From positions 1-64,000 of the forward strand of contig CAZKGR010000018.1 of assembly GCA_964552465.1 (NCBI GenBank): a stretch of DNA of 64,000 bases, read 5' to 3'. This DNA comes from BMS3BBIN04 sp964552465 (GTDB lineage: Bacteria > Electryoneota > Electryoneia > Electryoneales > Electryoneaceae). Both the position numbers and the translations under genes were made by a program. The notes under the pieces are model-generated. The model had not been told where the DNA came from and did no database searches. It was given only the letters and a program-made list of their open reading frames with translations. Numbering within the stretch: position 1 is the first letter of the stretch; the number at the start of each line of letters is the position of its first letter. Of this stretch, positions 17,760-26,609 are shown piece after piece.

Positions 17760-18698
17760 TCAGAACTTGTAGCCGATCCCGATTCGATGGACTTGCCCGA
17801 TTGCACCCTGCGAATAGAATGCGTAGTCCAGGTTAGTGTCGAAGTAGTGAAGTCCCAGTCCAGCTGAAATACCGGAGATGGCGTCCTGAGATCCTCCGAC
17901 ATGATAATTCGGTGCGAATGTCGTATAACCTGCGCGAAGCTGAAGTATCGGTGAAACAGTAAACTCGCCTGCCAAGGCACCCCAATACTCGCTATTTATG
18001 TCTATATGTCCCGTCAAACTCAGTTTCACTGGCAGGTGTTCGAGCTGTTTTGCAACTCCGAGATGAGCTGCGGTTGGCAGATCCTCTTTCGTCTCACCAT
18101 AACTCTGCAACTGGGTGCCGATATTCGTGATCCCGGCTGCGAGTTCGATCCATCTGAAACCCGTGTCCCAGTGAACTGATATATCAGCGGCGATCGCAGT
18201 GGATGTGTACGATTCAATCTGACCGGTAATGAACTTCACGGTGTGGCCAATACCAACTCGCTCCACTATTTCAAGTCCGAATCCAGTAGTGATCAACATG
18301 TCAGACGCTGAAAAGGTACCCGTTGGATCTTCTCCGATCTCGCTACTTTGATCAAACGAACCATAGTTCAGGTAGTTCAAGCCCAATGCAAAGTATCCGT
18401 AATCTGAGGGGAAACCGAAACTGAAAAATCCACCGCTGACATCCAGAGGGTGGTCAGCGTATGACAGGTTTACCAGCCGTTGATCCAGCATCGCAAGACC
18501 GCCAGGATGCATGTTCAAGGCATTCAAATCACTGTTCATCAACGCGATCGAATTGCCCGCCATCGCCGCGCCGCGAGGAGTCGGATCCATACGCAGCAGA
18601 TCAAATGTTGTTGCTGCATTCGATGGGGGTGAGGTCAACGTCAGCACCAGGAAAAGTGCGACGAAAAATGCGATAGGGTTGCGGAGCGTAGTGCTCAT
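17760..18698 (-). CDS. PorV/PorQ-like outer-membrane beta-barrel
   Basis: 312 aa from the ATG at 18698, which follows GGAG and starts a signal peptide ending SNAAT. A longer in-frame version would add 72 unlikely residues and overlap the upstream gene. After the signal, residues such as DLLRMDPTPRGAAMAGNSIAL, LNALNMHPGGLA and LVNLSYADHPLDVSGGFFSFGF match the N-terminal signature of PorV/PorQ and related barrels, and the C-terminus ends in a barrel strand (IGIGYKF). PorV is the shuttle of T9SS. Given the many T9SS cargos here this one may serve that system, but closer assignment needs a tree. Confidence 0.7.
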   Translation of the reverse strand: MSTTLRNPIAFFVALFLVLTLTSPPSNAATTFDLLRMDPTPRGAAMAGNSIALMNSDLNALNMHPGGLAMLDQRLVNLSYADHPLDVSGGFFSFGFPSDYGYFALGLNYLNYGSFDQSSEIGEDPTGTFSASDMLITTGFGLEIVERVGIGHTVKFITGQIESYTSTAIAADISVHWDTGFRWIELAAGITNIGTQLQSYGETKEDLPTAAHLGVAKQLEHLPVKLSLTGHIDINSEYWGALAGEFTVSPILQLRAGYTTFAPNYHVGGSQDAISGISAGLGLHYFDTNLDYAFYSQGAIGQVHRIGIGYKF

Positions 18699-18840
18699 AC
18701 GATCTCCAGTCTGCGAATAATCAAGTGTTGAATGACCGTGAGCAAGTAGAATTTTCTGCCTCCGACAGTTGTGATCATGTGGTTCAATAATATGGGTTAA
18801 CTTGATCGAAAAGGAAAGTGGCCTCAGAATATGCACCTCT

Positions 18841-19887
18841 TCATTTCCACGGTTCGTCGTCTTCCAGATTCTCATTTCCATGAGCTGAATCGTCATCATC
18901 CCACAACGGATCACCTTCGTACAGACTCGGATCAGTCAGGGATTCGTCGATGTCGTAGCTGTCATCTGAGTGCAGCTCACGTCGTCGACGGATAATCACA
19001 TTCATTCCAACAACCATGACCAGAATAGATGCACCGGACCACACCAAGGTATCGAAATTCAACCACGTCAGCAGGTTGAACCAACGGTACTTGTCCGCCA
19101 GTTTCTGATGATACGCGACTTCGATATCGAAGAACGACCGTCCAGTGATCTCACGCATCACCTCATCTGGATCACGACTTTCCTGATATCCATGAAGCAA
19201 GGCTGAGACTGCATCCCAGCCGTAGTGATCGACAAGAAACTCAATGAAGCTGATCGATTGCATATACGCAACCCGCGCCTGCTCTGGCCCGAGTGCCATC
19301 ATGTTGTCAATTCCATCCAACGTGTAGGTTTGACCAAATACAACTGCCCGGCCAAGCGGTGTACGGTTCTTGTACATCGTTTCGCCACTGAGGTACATCG
19401 CCAGTCCTTCGCTGAACCAACGGGGAAGGAATCCAGGTTTTTCATGACTGGTGATGATGTGTACCAGTTCGTGCAGCGCCGTTACCGAGAACTGACCACG
19501 GCTTGGCATGACGCGCGGCGACTGCAAAATGATGATCCTCTGAGAAGGTTTAGCGAGACCACCAGTCCAGTGCGGCATGCCGCTTGTCAGGTAACGGAAC
19601 CGGCCTTCGGTTGGCGCGATAAAGACTCGCACGCCGCGAGGTTTTTCAACTCCCAACTTACCCGCAAAGTCATCGTCGAATCGTGTGAACATGACGAGCA
19701 GATCGTTTGCTGCTGACTGATCAGCACCCTCATGATAGATGAGGTAACCTTCTTTCGCGAGCATTAACCATTCGCCCGGTGGCAGGTTCTGTGTAGCTGG
19801 TGCCGGGATCGACTGGCTGTAAAGCGGGGTCACCAGCCCGATGATGGTTAGCAGAGCAACCAGTAGTGCAATGAATGTTCCCTTCAT
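18841..19887 (-). CDS. Membrane-anchored gluzincin metallopeptidase (peptidase MA-like)
   Basis: 348 aa. The zinc site is clear: HELVH near residue 139, then ~18 residues on WFSEGLAMYLSG, giving the gluzincin HExxH...E pattern. A signal peptide (ALLVALLTIIGLVTPLYSQ) leads to an extracytoplasmic domain. A C-terminal membrane helix (LVWSGASILVMVVGMNVII) is followed by an acidic cytoplasmic tail. The ATG at 19887 shares a base with the priA stop and has GGAGG seven bases upstream. Substrates are unknown. Translational coupling to priA is likely positional rather than functional. Confidence 0.8.
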   Translation of the reverse strand: MKGTFIALLVALLTIIGLVTPLYSQSIPAPATQNLPPGEWLMLAKEGYLIYHEGADQSAANDLLVMFTRFDDDFAGKLGVEKPRGVRVFIAPTEGRFRYLTSGMPHWTGGLAKPSQRIIILQSPRVMPSRGQFSVTALHELVHIITSHEKPGFLPRWFSEGLAMYLSGETMYKNRTPLGRAVVFGQTYTLDGIDNMMALGPEQARVAYMQSISFIEFLVDHYGWDAVSALLHGYQESRDPDEVMREITGRSFFDIEVAYHQKLADKYRWFNLLTWLNFDTLVWSGASILVMVVGMNVIIRRRRELHSDDSYDIDESLTDPSLYEGDPLWDDDDSAHGNENLEDDEPWK

Positions 19888-22373
19888 CACGCTACCTCCG
19901 TCGGATCGACATCGACACTTACCCGTATGCCGGACTCGAACTTCACCCGATCCATCATCTCACGTAGTACTGAACGCATGCGTTCTCCGTTGCCATCCAC
20001 CGTCTTGCTCGATTTAACCAGCAACCGCCAGCGGTACTTCCGTTTTACCCGCCGAACGTGCGCAGGTTCCGGACCGAGCACCTGCAACTTACCCGGATAG
20101 TTGCGCAGGAAGCTCGACGCCTGCATCGCAGATGCTCGAACCTGATCCTCATTGTTCCCTGAGAAGGTGAGCACTGTCATATGCGCGAATGGAGGATAGT
20201 CAAGGTTTCTGCGCCGTTCCAGCTCGCTCTCGATGAACGCATCCCGCGCCGGTTTCGCCAGATACTGGAATAGCGCATGCTCGGGACGCAGGGTCTGGAT
20301 GATTACCTCGCCGTCCTTCTCGCCGCGTCCAGCCCGACCCGCCGCCTGTACAAGTAATCTGAATGTCCGTTCCGACGCACGGAAGTCCGGCTGGTTCAAC
20401 GATGGGTCAGCGTTGATCACGCCGACTAGCGTAACGTGTGAGAAGTCGTGACCTTTGGCTACAAGCTGGGTGCCGAGCAGAATCTGCGAATCACCCGCAG
20501 CAAAGTCACGGAGGATGCGTTCCTGTTCGCCGACTCGTTTAAGTGTGTCACGATCCATTCGCGCGGGCTGTAGATCCGGGAAGCGTTGCTGAATCTCATC
20601 TTCGATGCGTTGTGTACCCACTCCAAATGCACGTAGGTCACTCGCCCCACATATCCCGCAATCGTCCGGGACACGGCGGTTGTATCCGCACAGATGGCAA
20701 CGCAGCGCCGGCTCGTTTCGACGGCTGCTCTTCGCGTGATAGGTTAGGGGGATATCACAATTCGGGCAGCCCTGGGTGTCGCCGCAGTTGTTGCATTGCA
20801 GCACGGGGGCGAACCCACGGCGGGTGATCAACAGGATGACACCGCCGCCATTATTCGTGTGCGTGGTGATCGCTTCGGCCAGTTGCGGACCGATGTACGG
20901 CGCGTCCTCAGCTTCACGACGTCGGTCGAGCACGCGCAAAGACGGCCAGCTCGCACCGAAACGTTGCGTCAGCGGCAGACGAATAGCCCGCTTTCGTTCA
21001 AGCACGAGATGCATTGTTTCGAGGCTGGGCGTTGCTGATGCCAGAAGCACGGGTGCGTTCGCCATCCAACCACGGGCGGCGGCGAGGTCACGTCCCTGGT
21101 AACGTGGGGAGGGGTCCTGCTGCTTGTACGCTTCCTCGTGTTCTTCGTCTACGATGACCAGCCCCAGCTCGTGTACCGGTGCGAACACGGCGCTGCGTGG
21201 CCCAACGACGATGTGCGCTTCACCACGATGCAACGCCCGCCACGCTGCCATGCGCTGGCCTTTGTTCAATGCCGAATGCATGACCACGACTGGCTCATGG
21301 ATCACCTGGCGGATGCGGGCAACAACCTGCGGCGTTAACGATATTTCCGGGGCCAGCACCAGCACACCCTTGCCAGCAGCGCGCGCCTTCGCGATCAGCT
21401 CGACGTACACCCGCGTTTTACCTGTGCCGGGCAGCCCATCAAGCAGGAAGACTTCACGTTCTCCAGCTTCAATGCGTTGGGAGACTTCGTTGACCGCATG
21501 AGCCTGTTCCTCCGTCAGTGGGGGAGGAGTGCCTTCCGGCGCACGTGGATCAAAGCCGAGGCCGATGACGTCACGTGTTCGTGCTTCGATACGAACCAGC
21601 TTCGTCGTGACCAACTGATTAAGCACCGTGCGCGAGACATTCGCCCGATCCTTCAGCTCCGGCCACGGCGCTTCACGATCCAACTCGATCAGTGCGGATA
21701 ACAGGCGCCTTCGTGCCGTCGCACGCATCGGAATGTCGTCAACCGAAGCCGCAGGTTCAGAGATTACCCAGTCAACTGTCGCTTTGGACTCCGCGTCCGC
21801 AAGCTGCTCGGTTCGTTCGATCAAACCAAGACCTGCCAGTTCGATCAATGCAGCGTCAACGGGGAGGCGTGGGAAACGTTTGCGAAGGACTGATGCTGAC
21901 ACCGTTCCCTCACCAGCGAGAAAGCGGCTTAATGTAAACTGAGAAGTGTTGCTCGTAACCTCCTCTGGCCACTGACCTTCCAGCTCCGGACCTATCCATC
22001 GGACAGTCACATTTGGCGGCTTGAGTAGATCCGCCGGCAAAGTCGCCTGAATCACCTCACCCCAGTCGGCGAGGTAACGCTTGACCACATGAGCACATAG
22101 AGAGATCAGTTCACCCGGCAACGCAGGTGAATCATGATCGAGGAGTGCCTGCACGGTCTTGAGTTTGTCAGTTTCAAGTGATCCGTCAGCATTCGATGGT
22201 CCGGACGGTACCACCACTCCGACCCGTGTTCGGTTGTGAAATGGGACTAATACCCTTCGTCCTGACACTTCGATTCCTACCCACTCATCTGGAACACGAT
22301 AGAGGTACGCTTCGCCCGGCGTGCCGGGTATGGCGACGTGAACAAGCGGTGATTTTTTGCGTGCGGCTGGCAT
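19887..22373 (-). CDS. priA: Primosomal protein N' (replication restart helicase PriA)
   Basis: 828 aa, a little longer than typical. PriA reloads the replisome at stalled forks. The N-terminal DNA-binding region (VAIPGTPGEAYLYRVPDE) is followed by helicase motifs: Walker A GLPGTGKT near 313, Walker B DEEH near 409, motif III SATPS near 446, and motif V/VI VVAKGHDF... and QAAGRAGRG. Between them lie the zinc cysteines CNNCGDTQGCPNC and CHLCGYN...CGICG. Walker A reads GLPGTGKT rather than the usual GVTGSGKT. No ribosome site is seen at the ATG. Confidence 0.96.
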   Translation of the reverse strand: MPAARKKSPLVHVAIPGTPGEAYLYRVPDEWVGIEVSGRRVLVPFHNRTRVGVVVPSGPSNADGSLETDKLKTVQALLDHDSPALPGELISLCAHVVKRYLADWGEVIQATLPADLLKPPNVTVRWIGPELEGQWPEEVTSNTSQFTLSRFLAGEGTVSASVLRKRFPRLPVDAALIELAGLGLIERTEQLADAESKATVDWVISEPAASVDDIPMRATARRRLLSALIELDREAPWPELKDRANVSRTVLNQLVTTKLVRIEARTRDVIGLGFDPRAPEGTPPPLTEEQAHAVNEVSQRIEAGEREVFLLDGLPGTGKTRVYVELIAKARAAGKGVLVLAPEISLTPQVVARIRQVIHEPVVVMHSALNKGQRMAAWRALHRGEAHIVVGPRSAVFAPVHELGLVIVDEEHEEAYKQQDPSPRYQGRDLAAARGWMANAPVLLASATPSLETMHLVLERKRAIRLPLTQRFGASWPSLRVLDRRREAEDAPYIGPQLAEAITTHTNNGGGVILLITRRGFAPVLQCNNCGDTQGCPNCDIPLTYHAKSSRRNEPALRCHLCGYNRRVPDDCGICGASDLRAFGVGTQRIEDEIQQRFPDLQPARMDRDTLKRVGEQERILRDFAAGDSQILLGTQLVAKGHDFSHVTLVGVINADPSLNQPDFRASERTFRLLVQAAGRAGRGEKDGEVIIQTLRPEHALFQYLAKPARDAFIESELERRRNLDYPPFAHMTVLTFSGNNEDQVRASAMQASSFLRNYPGKLQVLGPEPAHVRRVKRKYRWRLLVKSSKTVDGNGERMRSVLREMMDRVKFESGIRVSVDVDPTEVA

Positions 22374-22429
22374 GGATGGAAGGTAGGGCTGAGCAGACTA
22401 GGTTGCTACGATGAAATGGGAAGCAATTG

Positions 22430-22457
22430 TACCCCAGACATAAATGTCTGGCGCATA
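22430..22457. repeat. Variable-stem palindrome (a)
   Basis: CCAGACAT-AA-ATGTCTGG, flanked by TACC on the left and CGCATA on the right. One of a small family of intergenic hairpins in this window with similar ends but unrelated stems. It lies upstream of priA. Confidence 0.6.
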
Positions 22458-22583
22458 GTTCAACTCAGAATTTGACACCTTACCCCATACACAAGTCAAT
22501 TGAAGTCGTAATCAGAACAAAGCGCTGGAGAGTGGTACAACAAATAACTCTTTTCGAATGGGATTAGGTGTCCCCTTATTTAC

Positions 22584-23900
22584 TTATTTCTTCCTGAGCA
22601 CAATCCGCACCGGGACACCCTCAAATCCGTATTCCTCACGGAAGCGACGCTCGAGGAAACGCTTGTACGCATCCGGCATCAATTCCGGATAATTCAGGAA
22701 GAACGAGACAATCGGCGGATTCGATGAGACCTGGCTCAAATACTTCATCCGCAGCCACTTGCCCTTGATCGATGGCGGCGGGGTACGTTCGAAAACCGTC
22801 TCGAAGAACTTGTTGAGTTGCGACGTCGAGATACGTTGCGCGCGACGTTCGGCGATCTCCAACGCCCGGTCGAGCACGATCTGGGTGCGCTTTCCGGTCA
22901 GCGCCGAGATGAATTCCATCGGGACGAAGCTGAGGTCTGGCAGATCATCACGGAAATCGTCCAGCACCCGCTTATAGGTCATCTCATCCTTCTCGACCAG
23001 ATCCCACTTGTTGTACAGGGCGAGCATGCCCTTGCCCTTCTGACGGACCTCGTCGAAGAGACGGCGTTCGTACTGGGTAAGGCCATCCTGCGAGTCGATC
23101 AGGATCGCGGCAACATGGCAGCGTTCGAGTGCACGGATGGTCCGCAACGCGGTGTAATAGTCCAGATCTTCGGACCGGCCGGTGATGTGCTTGCGACGCA
23201 TGCCGGCCGTATCGACCAGCACGATCTTCTTGTCTTTGTAGATCAGGCTGTAGTCAATCGCGTCGCGGGTTGTGCCCGGAATATCGGTCACAATCTGGAC
23301 ATCCTGACCGAGCAACTTGTTGACCAACGATGATTTTCCGACGTTCGGACGTCCGAGAATCGCCAACCGGATCTCGTCCTCGTCCTCCTCAGGCATGCCC
23401 AGTTCAAATCCCTTGACCATCGCATCAAGCAGATCGCCGGTGTTCAATCCGGACGTACCGCTGACCGGAATCGGATCGCCTAGCCCGAGGGTATAGTAGT
23501 CGTAGATGTCCTGAATATCATTCAATGTGTCGATCTTGGTCACGGCGAGTATGACGTCTTTCCCATGACGCTGGACCTTACGCGCGATCTGGGTGTCGAG
23601 TTCGCTCAGGCCGCGTTTGCCGTCGGCGATAAACACGACACGGTCGGCAGTCTCAATCGCAGCTTCGGCAGCAGCTGAGACGAGGGCGTCCATCTCCTCC
23701 TGCTGACCGGTCATCAGGCCGCCAGTGTCAACGAGAGTGAACGCGACACCGTTCCACTCGAGATCGCCGTGCAGACGGTCACGGGTCACGCCGGGGACAT
23801 CATGCTCAATCGCCACACGCTTACGCAGGAGACGATTGAACAGGGTGGACTTGCCGACATTCGGCCGTCCGACAATCGCGATCATGGGTTTGGTGGACAT
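22584..23900 (-). CDS. der: Ribosome assembly GTPase Der (EngA)
   Basis: 438 aa from the ATG at 23900, the usual length for Der. Two tandem GTPase domains are visible: GRPNVGKSTLFN near residue 10 with DTGG and TKID, and GRPNVGKSSLVN in the second half with DTAG and NKWD. The C-terminal KH-like domain holds PPSIKGKWLRMKYLSQVSSNPP and FVNYPE-like FFLNYPELM. Der acts in 50S subunit maturation. A TTG at 23960 would add 20 hydrophilic residues lying on a palindrome, so I prefer 23900; no Shine-Dalgarno supports either. Confidence 0.96.
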   Translation of the reverse strand: MSTKPMIAIVGRPNVGKSTLFNRLLRKRVAIEHDVPGVTRDRLHGDLEWNGVAFTLVDTGGLMTGQQEEMDALVSAAAEAAIETADRVVFIADGKRGLSELDTQIARKVQRHGKDVILAVTKIDTLNDIQDIYDYYTLGLGDPIPVSGTSGLNTGDLLDAMVKGFELGMPEEDEDEIRLAILGRPNVGKSSLVNKLLGQDVQIVTDIPGTTRDAIDYSLIYKDKKIVLVDTAGMRRKHITGRSEDLDYYTALRTIRALERCHVAAILIDSQDGLTQYERRLFDEVRQKGKGMLALYNKWDLVEKDEMTYKRVLDDFRDDLPDLSFVPMEFISALTGKRTQIVLDRALEIAERRAQRISTSQLNKFFETVFERTPPPSIKGKWLRMKYLSQVSSNPPIVSFFLNYPELMPDAYKRFLERRFREEYGFEGVPVRIVLRKK

Positions 23901-23939
23901 CTGGGATTCGTCTTTCGTCTCACGTCTTTCGGGACGTCC

Positions 23940-23968
23940 ATGCCCCTGTTTGCTTGTCAAACAGGGTA
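23940..23968. repeat. Variable-stem palindrome (b)
   Basis: CCCTGTTTG-CTTGT-CAAACAGGG with ends ATGCCCC and GGGTA, that is, the family consensus in reverse orientation. Upstream of der. Confidence 0.6.
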
Positions 23969-24010
23969 TTGTTGGGTTGACTGGAAAATCACATCAAGAC
24001 CAACACAAAT

Positions 24011-24040
24011 ATACCCCGTTAGCAAGCTAACGGGGGCATA
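24011..24040. repeat. Variable-stem palindrome (c)
   Basis: CCCCGTTAGC-AA-GCTAACGGGG with ends ATACCCC and GGGGGCATA. Just 13 bases from the 3' end of the tRNA gene. Confidence 0.65.
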
Positions 24041-24052
24041 CCTTCGTCGAAG

Positions 24053-24125
24053 AGCGGCGGACGGGAATCGAACCCGCGACATCCAGCTTGGGAAGCTGGT
24101 GCTCTACCAATTGAGCTACCACCGC
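24053..24125 (-). tRNA. tRNA-Gly (anticodon CCC)
   Basis: 73 bases on the minus strand. The acceptor GCGGTGG pairs with CCGCCGC (one G-U), the D arm is AGCTCAATTGGTAGAGC, the anticodon arm is CCAGC-TTCCCAA-GCTGG with anticodon CCC, and the T arm is GCGGGTTCGATTCCCGT. CCA is not encoded. It reads GGG glycine codons. Confidence 0.96.
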
Positions 24126-24283
24126 GAACAGAAGGCCAATGTAGCCGCCTAGCTCACGAACACGCAAGGTGGATTCCGGAGACGTTTGCGCTAATTCATG
24201 AATGCGCTTACGTTACCGCCGCAGATGAGCCGCGGTAACCGTCTTCGACGGATTACCACGGGCACCATAGTTTCGACCTTGGA

Positions 24284-24312
24284 TGAGCCCGACTTGCAAG
24301 CAAGTCGGGGCA
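24284..24312. repeat. Variable-stem palindrome (d)
   Basis: CCCGACTTGC-AA-GCAAGTCGGG with ends TGAG and GGCA. A degenerate, inverted relative of this exact element, with its flanks (TTTGCCCC ... GTCGGGCTCAT), lies at 27524-27554. It sits ~30 bases before gatD. Confidence 0.65.
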
Positions 24313-24339
24313 AACACATATGATTTTGATGAGACGATG

Positions 24340-25806
24340 ATGAGCGATACGACATACGAGATTAAAGCAACCGGTTCCATCGCTAAAGGGGTTGAACTAC
24401 CGCCCGTCGATCCGGATCAGGATTTCAAGGGATACCGCGGTTTCAGCCGCGCCGTTCTCGAAAAAACCGGCGCACGCGTCTGGTGTTCGATCAAGATGGA
24501 CACCGACCAGGGCGACTTCGTCGGCACACTATTACCACGCAGCGAAACCGCCGATGACCGCCATTTCGTGATGAAGCTGACCCATAACGGATACAACATA
24601 GGCGTTCGCGCGGATACCGTCACCCATATCGAGGTGCAGGGCTACAAAAAAGCGGTCTACGCAATCCCGGAGAAGGAATTCCCGAAAGATCCGGCCAAAC
24701 CGAACGTCATCCTGCTCGGCACCGGCGGAACCATTGCCAGCCGCTTGGATTACCGGACTGGTGCAGTGATTCCGGCGTTTAGCCCCGGTGAGCTGTACGG
24801 TGCTGTGCCGGAGCTGGCTGACATCGCGAACATGAACACGAAGAAGATCTTCGGCGAGTTCAGTGAGAACATCGGCCCAATGCACTGGGCGAAAGTCGCC
24901 GAAGCGGTCGTTGATGAGATCGAGAATTCAAATGTGGCTGGCGTAGTCGTCGGACATGGTACCGACACCATGCACTACACCGCCGCCGCGCTGACCTTCA
25001 TGGTCCAGAACCTGCCGTGCCCGGTTGTTGTTGTCGGATCGCAGCGCAGCTCGGATCGACCGTCATCAGACGCAGCGTTTAACCTGCTCCGTGCAGTAAA
25101 GACTGCGTCCGAAGGTGATTTCGGAGAGGTGATGGTCTGCATGTATGGTCCGACCTCAGACAACTACGGCCTGCTGCACCGCGGAACACGGGTCCGCAAG
25201 ATGCATTCGTCATACCGCAGCACCTTCCGCACCCTGTCCGACACACCAATCGCACGTGTCAGCCAAGACGGTTTCGTCCCGATCAAGAATGACGACGCCT
25301 ACATCCACCGTGACATGACACGTAAGCCGGTGCTGAACACGTCATTCGAGGAAAAAGTCACCCTGCTGTGGTACTATCCGAACATGCAGCCGGACATTCT
25401 GGATGCCATGGTTGACGCTGGCTACAAGGGAATCGTGATCGCCGGAACCGGACTCGGGCATGTGAACAAGCCGTTGTATCCCGCGCTGCGACGTGCGGTC
25501 GAGAAGGGCGTGCAGATCTTCATGACCGTGCAGACCTTGTGGGGATATGTGCAGATGTATGTCTATGACACTGGACGCGATATCATGGAAATAGGTGTTA
25601 CCCCGCTGGCGAACATGCTGCCGGAAGTCGCATACGTGAAGCTCGGCTGGGTGATGGGTCAGACCAACGACCCCGCCGAAATCAAACGTATGATGACAAC
25701 ACCGGTCAACGGCGAGACTACTGAACGCGAACCGTTCGATGGCTACCTCGTCTTCCAAGGTGGCCTACCCGAATTCGAGGATCACTTTAAACATCATCAG
25801 ATGTGA
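24340..25806 (+). CDS. gatD: Glu-tRNA(Gln) amidotransferase subunit D (archaeal type)
   Basis: 488 aa from the ATG at 24340. It shows the two-part GatD layout: an N-terminal ~110-residue beta-barrel-like domain (GARVWCSIKMDTDQGDFVGTLLPR, FVMKLTHNGYNIGV) and an asparaginase-type amidase domain with NVILLGTGGTIAS, GVVVGHGTDTMHYTA and VVVGSQRSSDRPSSDAAFNL. GatD frees ammonia from glutamine for its partner GatE, which amidates Glu-tRNA(Gln). GatDE is the archaeal pathway; bacteria normally use GatCAB. No gatE lies in the window. The N-terminal domain argues against a plain type I asparaginase, though an asparaginase-like role remains possible without GatE. Confidence 0.85.
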   Translation: MSDTTYEIKATGSIAKGVELPPVDPDQDFKGYRGFSRAVLEKTGARVWCSIKMDTDQGDFVGTLLPRSETADDRHFVMKLTHNGYNIGVRADTVTHIEVQGYKKAVYAIPEKEFPKDPAKPNVILLGTGGTIASRLDYRTGAVIPAFSPGELYGAVPELADIANMNTKKIFGEFSENIGPMHWAKVAEAVVDEIENSNVAGVVVGHGTDTMHYTAAALTFMVQNLPCPVVVVGSQRSSDRPSSDAAFNLLRAVKTASEGDFGEVMVCMYGPTSDNYGLLHRGTRVRKMHSSYRSTFRTLSDTPIARVSQDGFVPIKNDDAYIHRDMTRKPVLNTSFEEKVTLLWYYPNMQPDILDAMVDAGYKGIVIAGTGLGHVNKPLYPALRRAVEKGVQIFMTVQTLWGYVQMYVYDTGRDIMEIGVTPLANMLPEVAYVKLGWVMGQTNDPAEIKRMMTTPVNGETTEREPFDGYLVFQGGLPEFEDHFKHHQM

Positions 25807-25849
25807 AAAATCAGTCCTGAGTCTTGAGTCTACAGTCCTGAGTACAGAA

Positions 25850-25879
25850 AGAGGGCACTTTCGAACGAAAGTGCCCTTT
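25850..25879. terminator. Bidirectional terminator between gatD and the ORF6N gene
   Basis: AGGGCACTTTCG-AA-CGAAAGTGCCCT is a perfect 12-bp stem extended by A/T and G-T pairs. It sits between convergent genes and is followed by a T-rich stretch on the plus strand (TTGAAATTGTTT). Confidence 0.75.
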
Positions 25880-25911
25880 GAAATTGTTTATAACCCGGCT
25901 GGAACTAAACA

Positions 25912-26475
25912 CTATTCTCCAGGTTCGTTATTTGGTTCGTCGTCAACGCCGAAGCCGATCCTTCTTTTCTTAGGAACAGGTACTTCTTTCGCTGGCGAGA
26001 GAATGTCCTTGATCATCGCAAGAAGCATAAGTTGCTGCTTTTCTGTCTGTTCCATCCGCTGATGGAGAAACTCAACCCCCGTTGTCAATTCCGAGGTTGT
26101 CAGCGCCTGGTCACGCATTTGCACAAATGAACGGATCATCATCACCATGGCGTGTTCGGCAGATTCTGAATCCAGCACCGTGGCTGCCATCAACGCACCC
26201 CTTTCAGTGTATGCCAAGGGTAAAGATGATGAATATTTCAACGGTTGCAGATGTTCCGCCGCTTCCAGAACAAGGTCCTTCTCCTCTTTGGTTAACCGGA
26301 AAACAAAATCGGCAGGGAATCGATTCTCGTTGCGACGTATCTGCTCGTTCAGACGGCGAGTTTCAACACCATACAATTCCGCCAGATCCCGGTCAACTAT
26401 GACACGTGTACCGCGGATTATGAATAGACGGCTTTGAATCTGACTTGGCGACACAATCAGGTTAGTCTCTTCCAT
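25912..26475 (-). CDS. ORF6N (KilA-N-like) domain protein
   Basis: 187 aa. Residues 12-95 match the ORF6N domain (IRGTRVIVDRDLAELYGVETRRLNEQIRRN, FPADFVFRLTKEE, LPLAYTERG). This DNA-binding domain is common in phage antirepressors and also scattered in bacterial chromosomes. A coiled segment (FLHQRMEQTEKQQLMLLAMI) and a basic tail (PKKRRIGFG) follow. No phage genes lie nearby, so it is probably a lone acquired regulator. The target is unknown. Confidence 0.85.
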   Translation of the reverse strand: MEETNLIVSPSQIQSRLFIIRGTRVIVDRDLAELYGVETRRLNEQIRRNENRFPADFVFRLTKEEKDLVLEAAEHLQPLKYSSSLPLAYTERGALMAATVLDSESAEHAMVMMIRSFVQMRDQALTTSELTTGVEFLHQRMEQTEKQQLMLLAMIKDILSPAKEVPVPKKRRIGFGVDDEPNNEPGE

Positions 26476-26609
26476 GCGAAACTCCGCTCAATCTGTAACG
26501 AATCTTCTGATTTTGCAAAGATAGGATGTGGTTCAGCACTTCGTGGTTTATTGAGAGCGGAAATGCCAAATCGTAATTGAAAATATGTCATTCCTTGAAC
26601 CGACACTCA

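Noticed and set aside
18699..18914. Longer start for the PorV-like gene
   Set aside because: It would put 72 unlikely residues before a clear signal peptide and overlap the peptidase gene; GGAG supports 18698.
25912..26475. Prophage remnant around the ORF6N gene
   Set aside because: No integrase, structural phage genes or attachment repeats nearby; ORF6N genes also occur singly.
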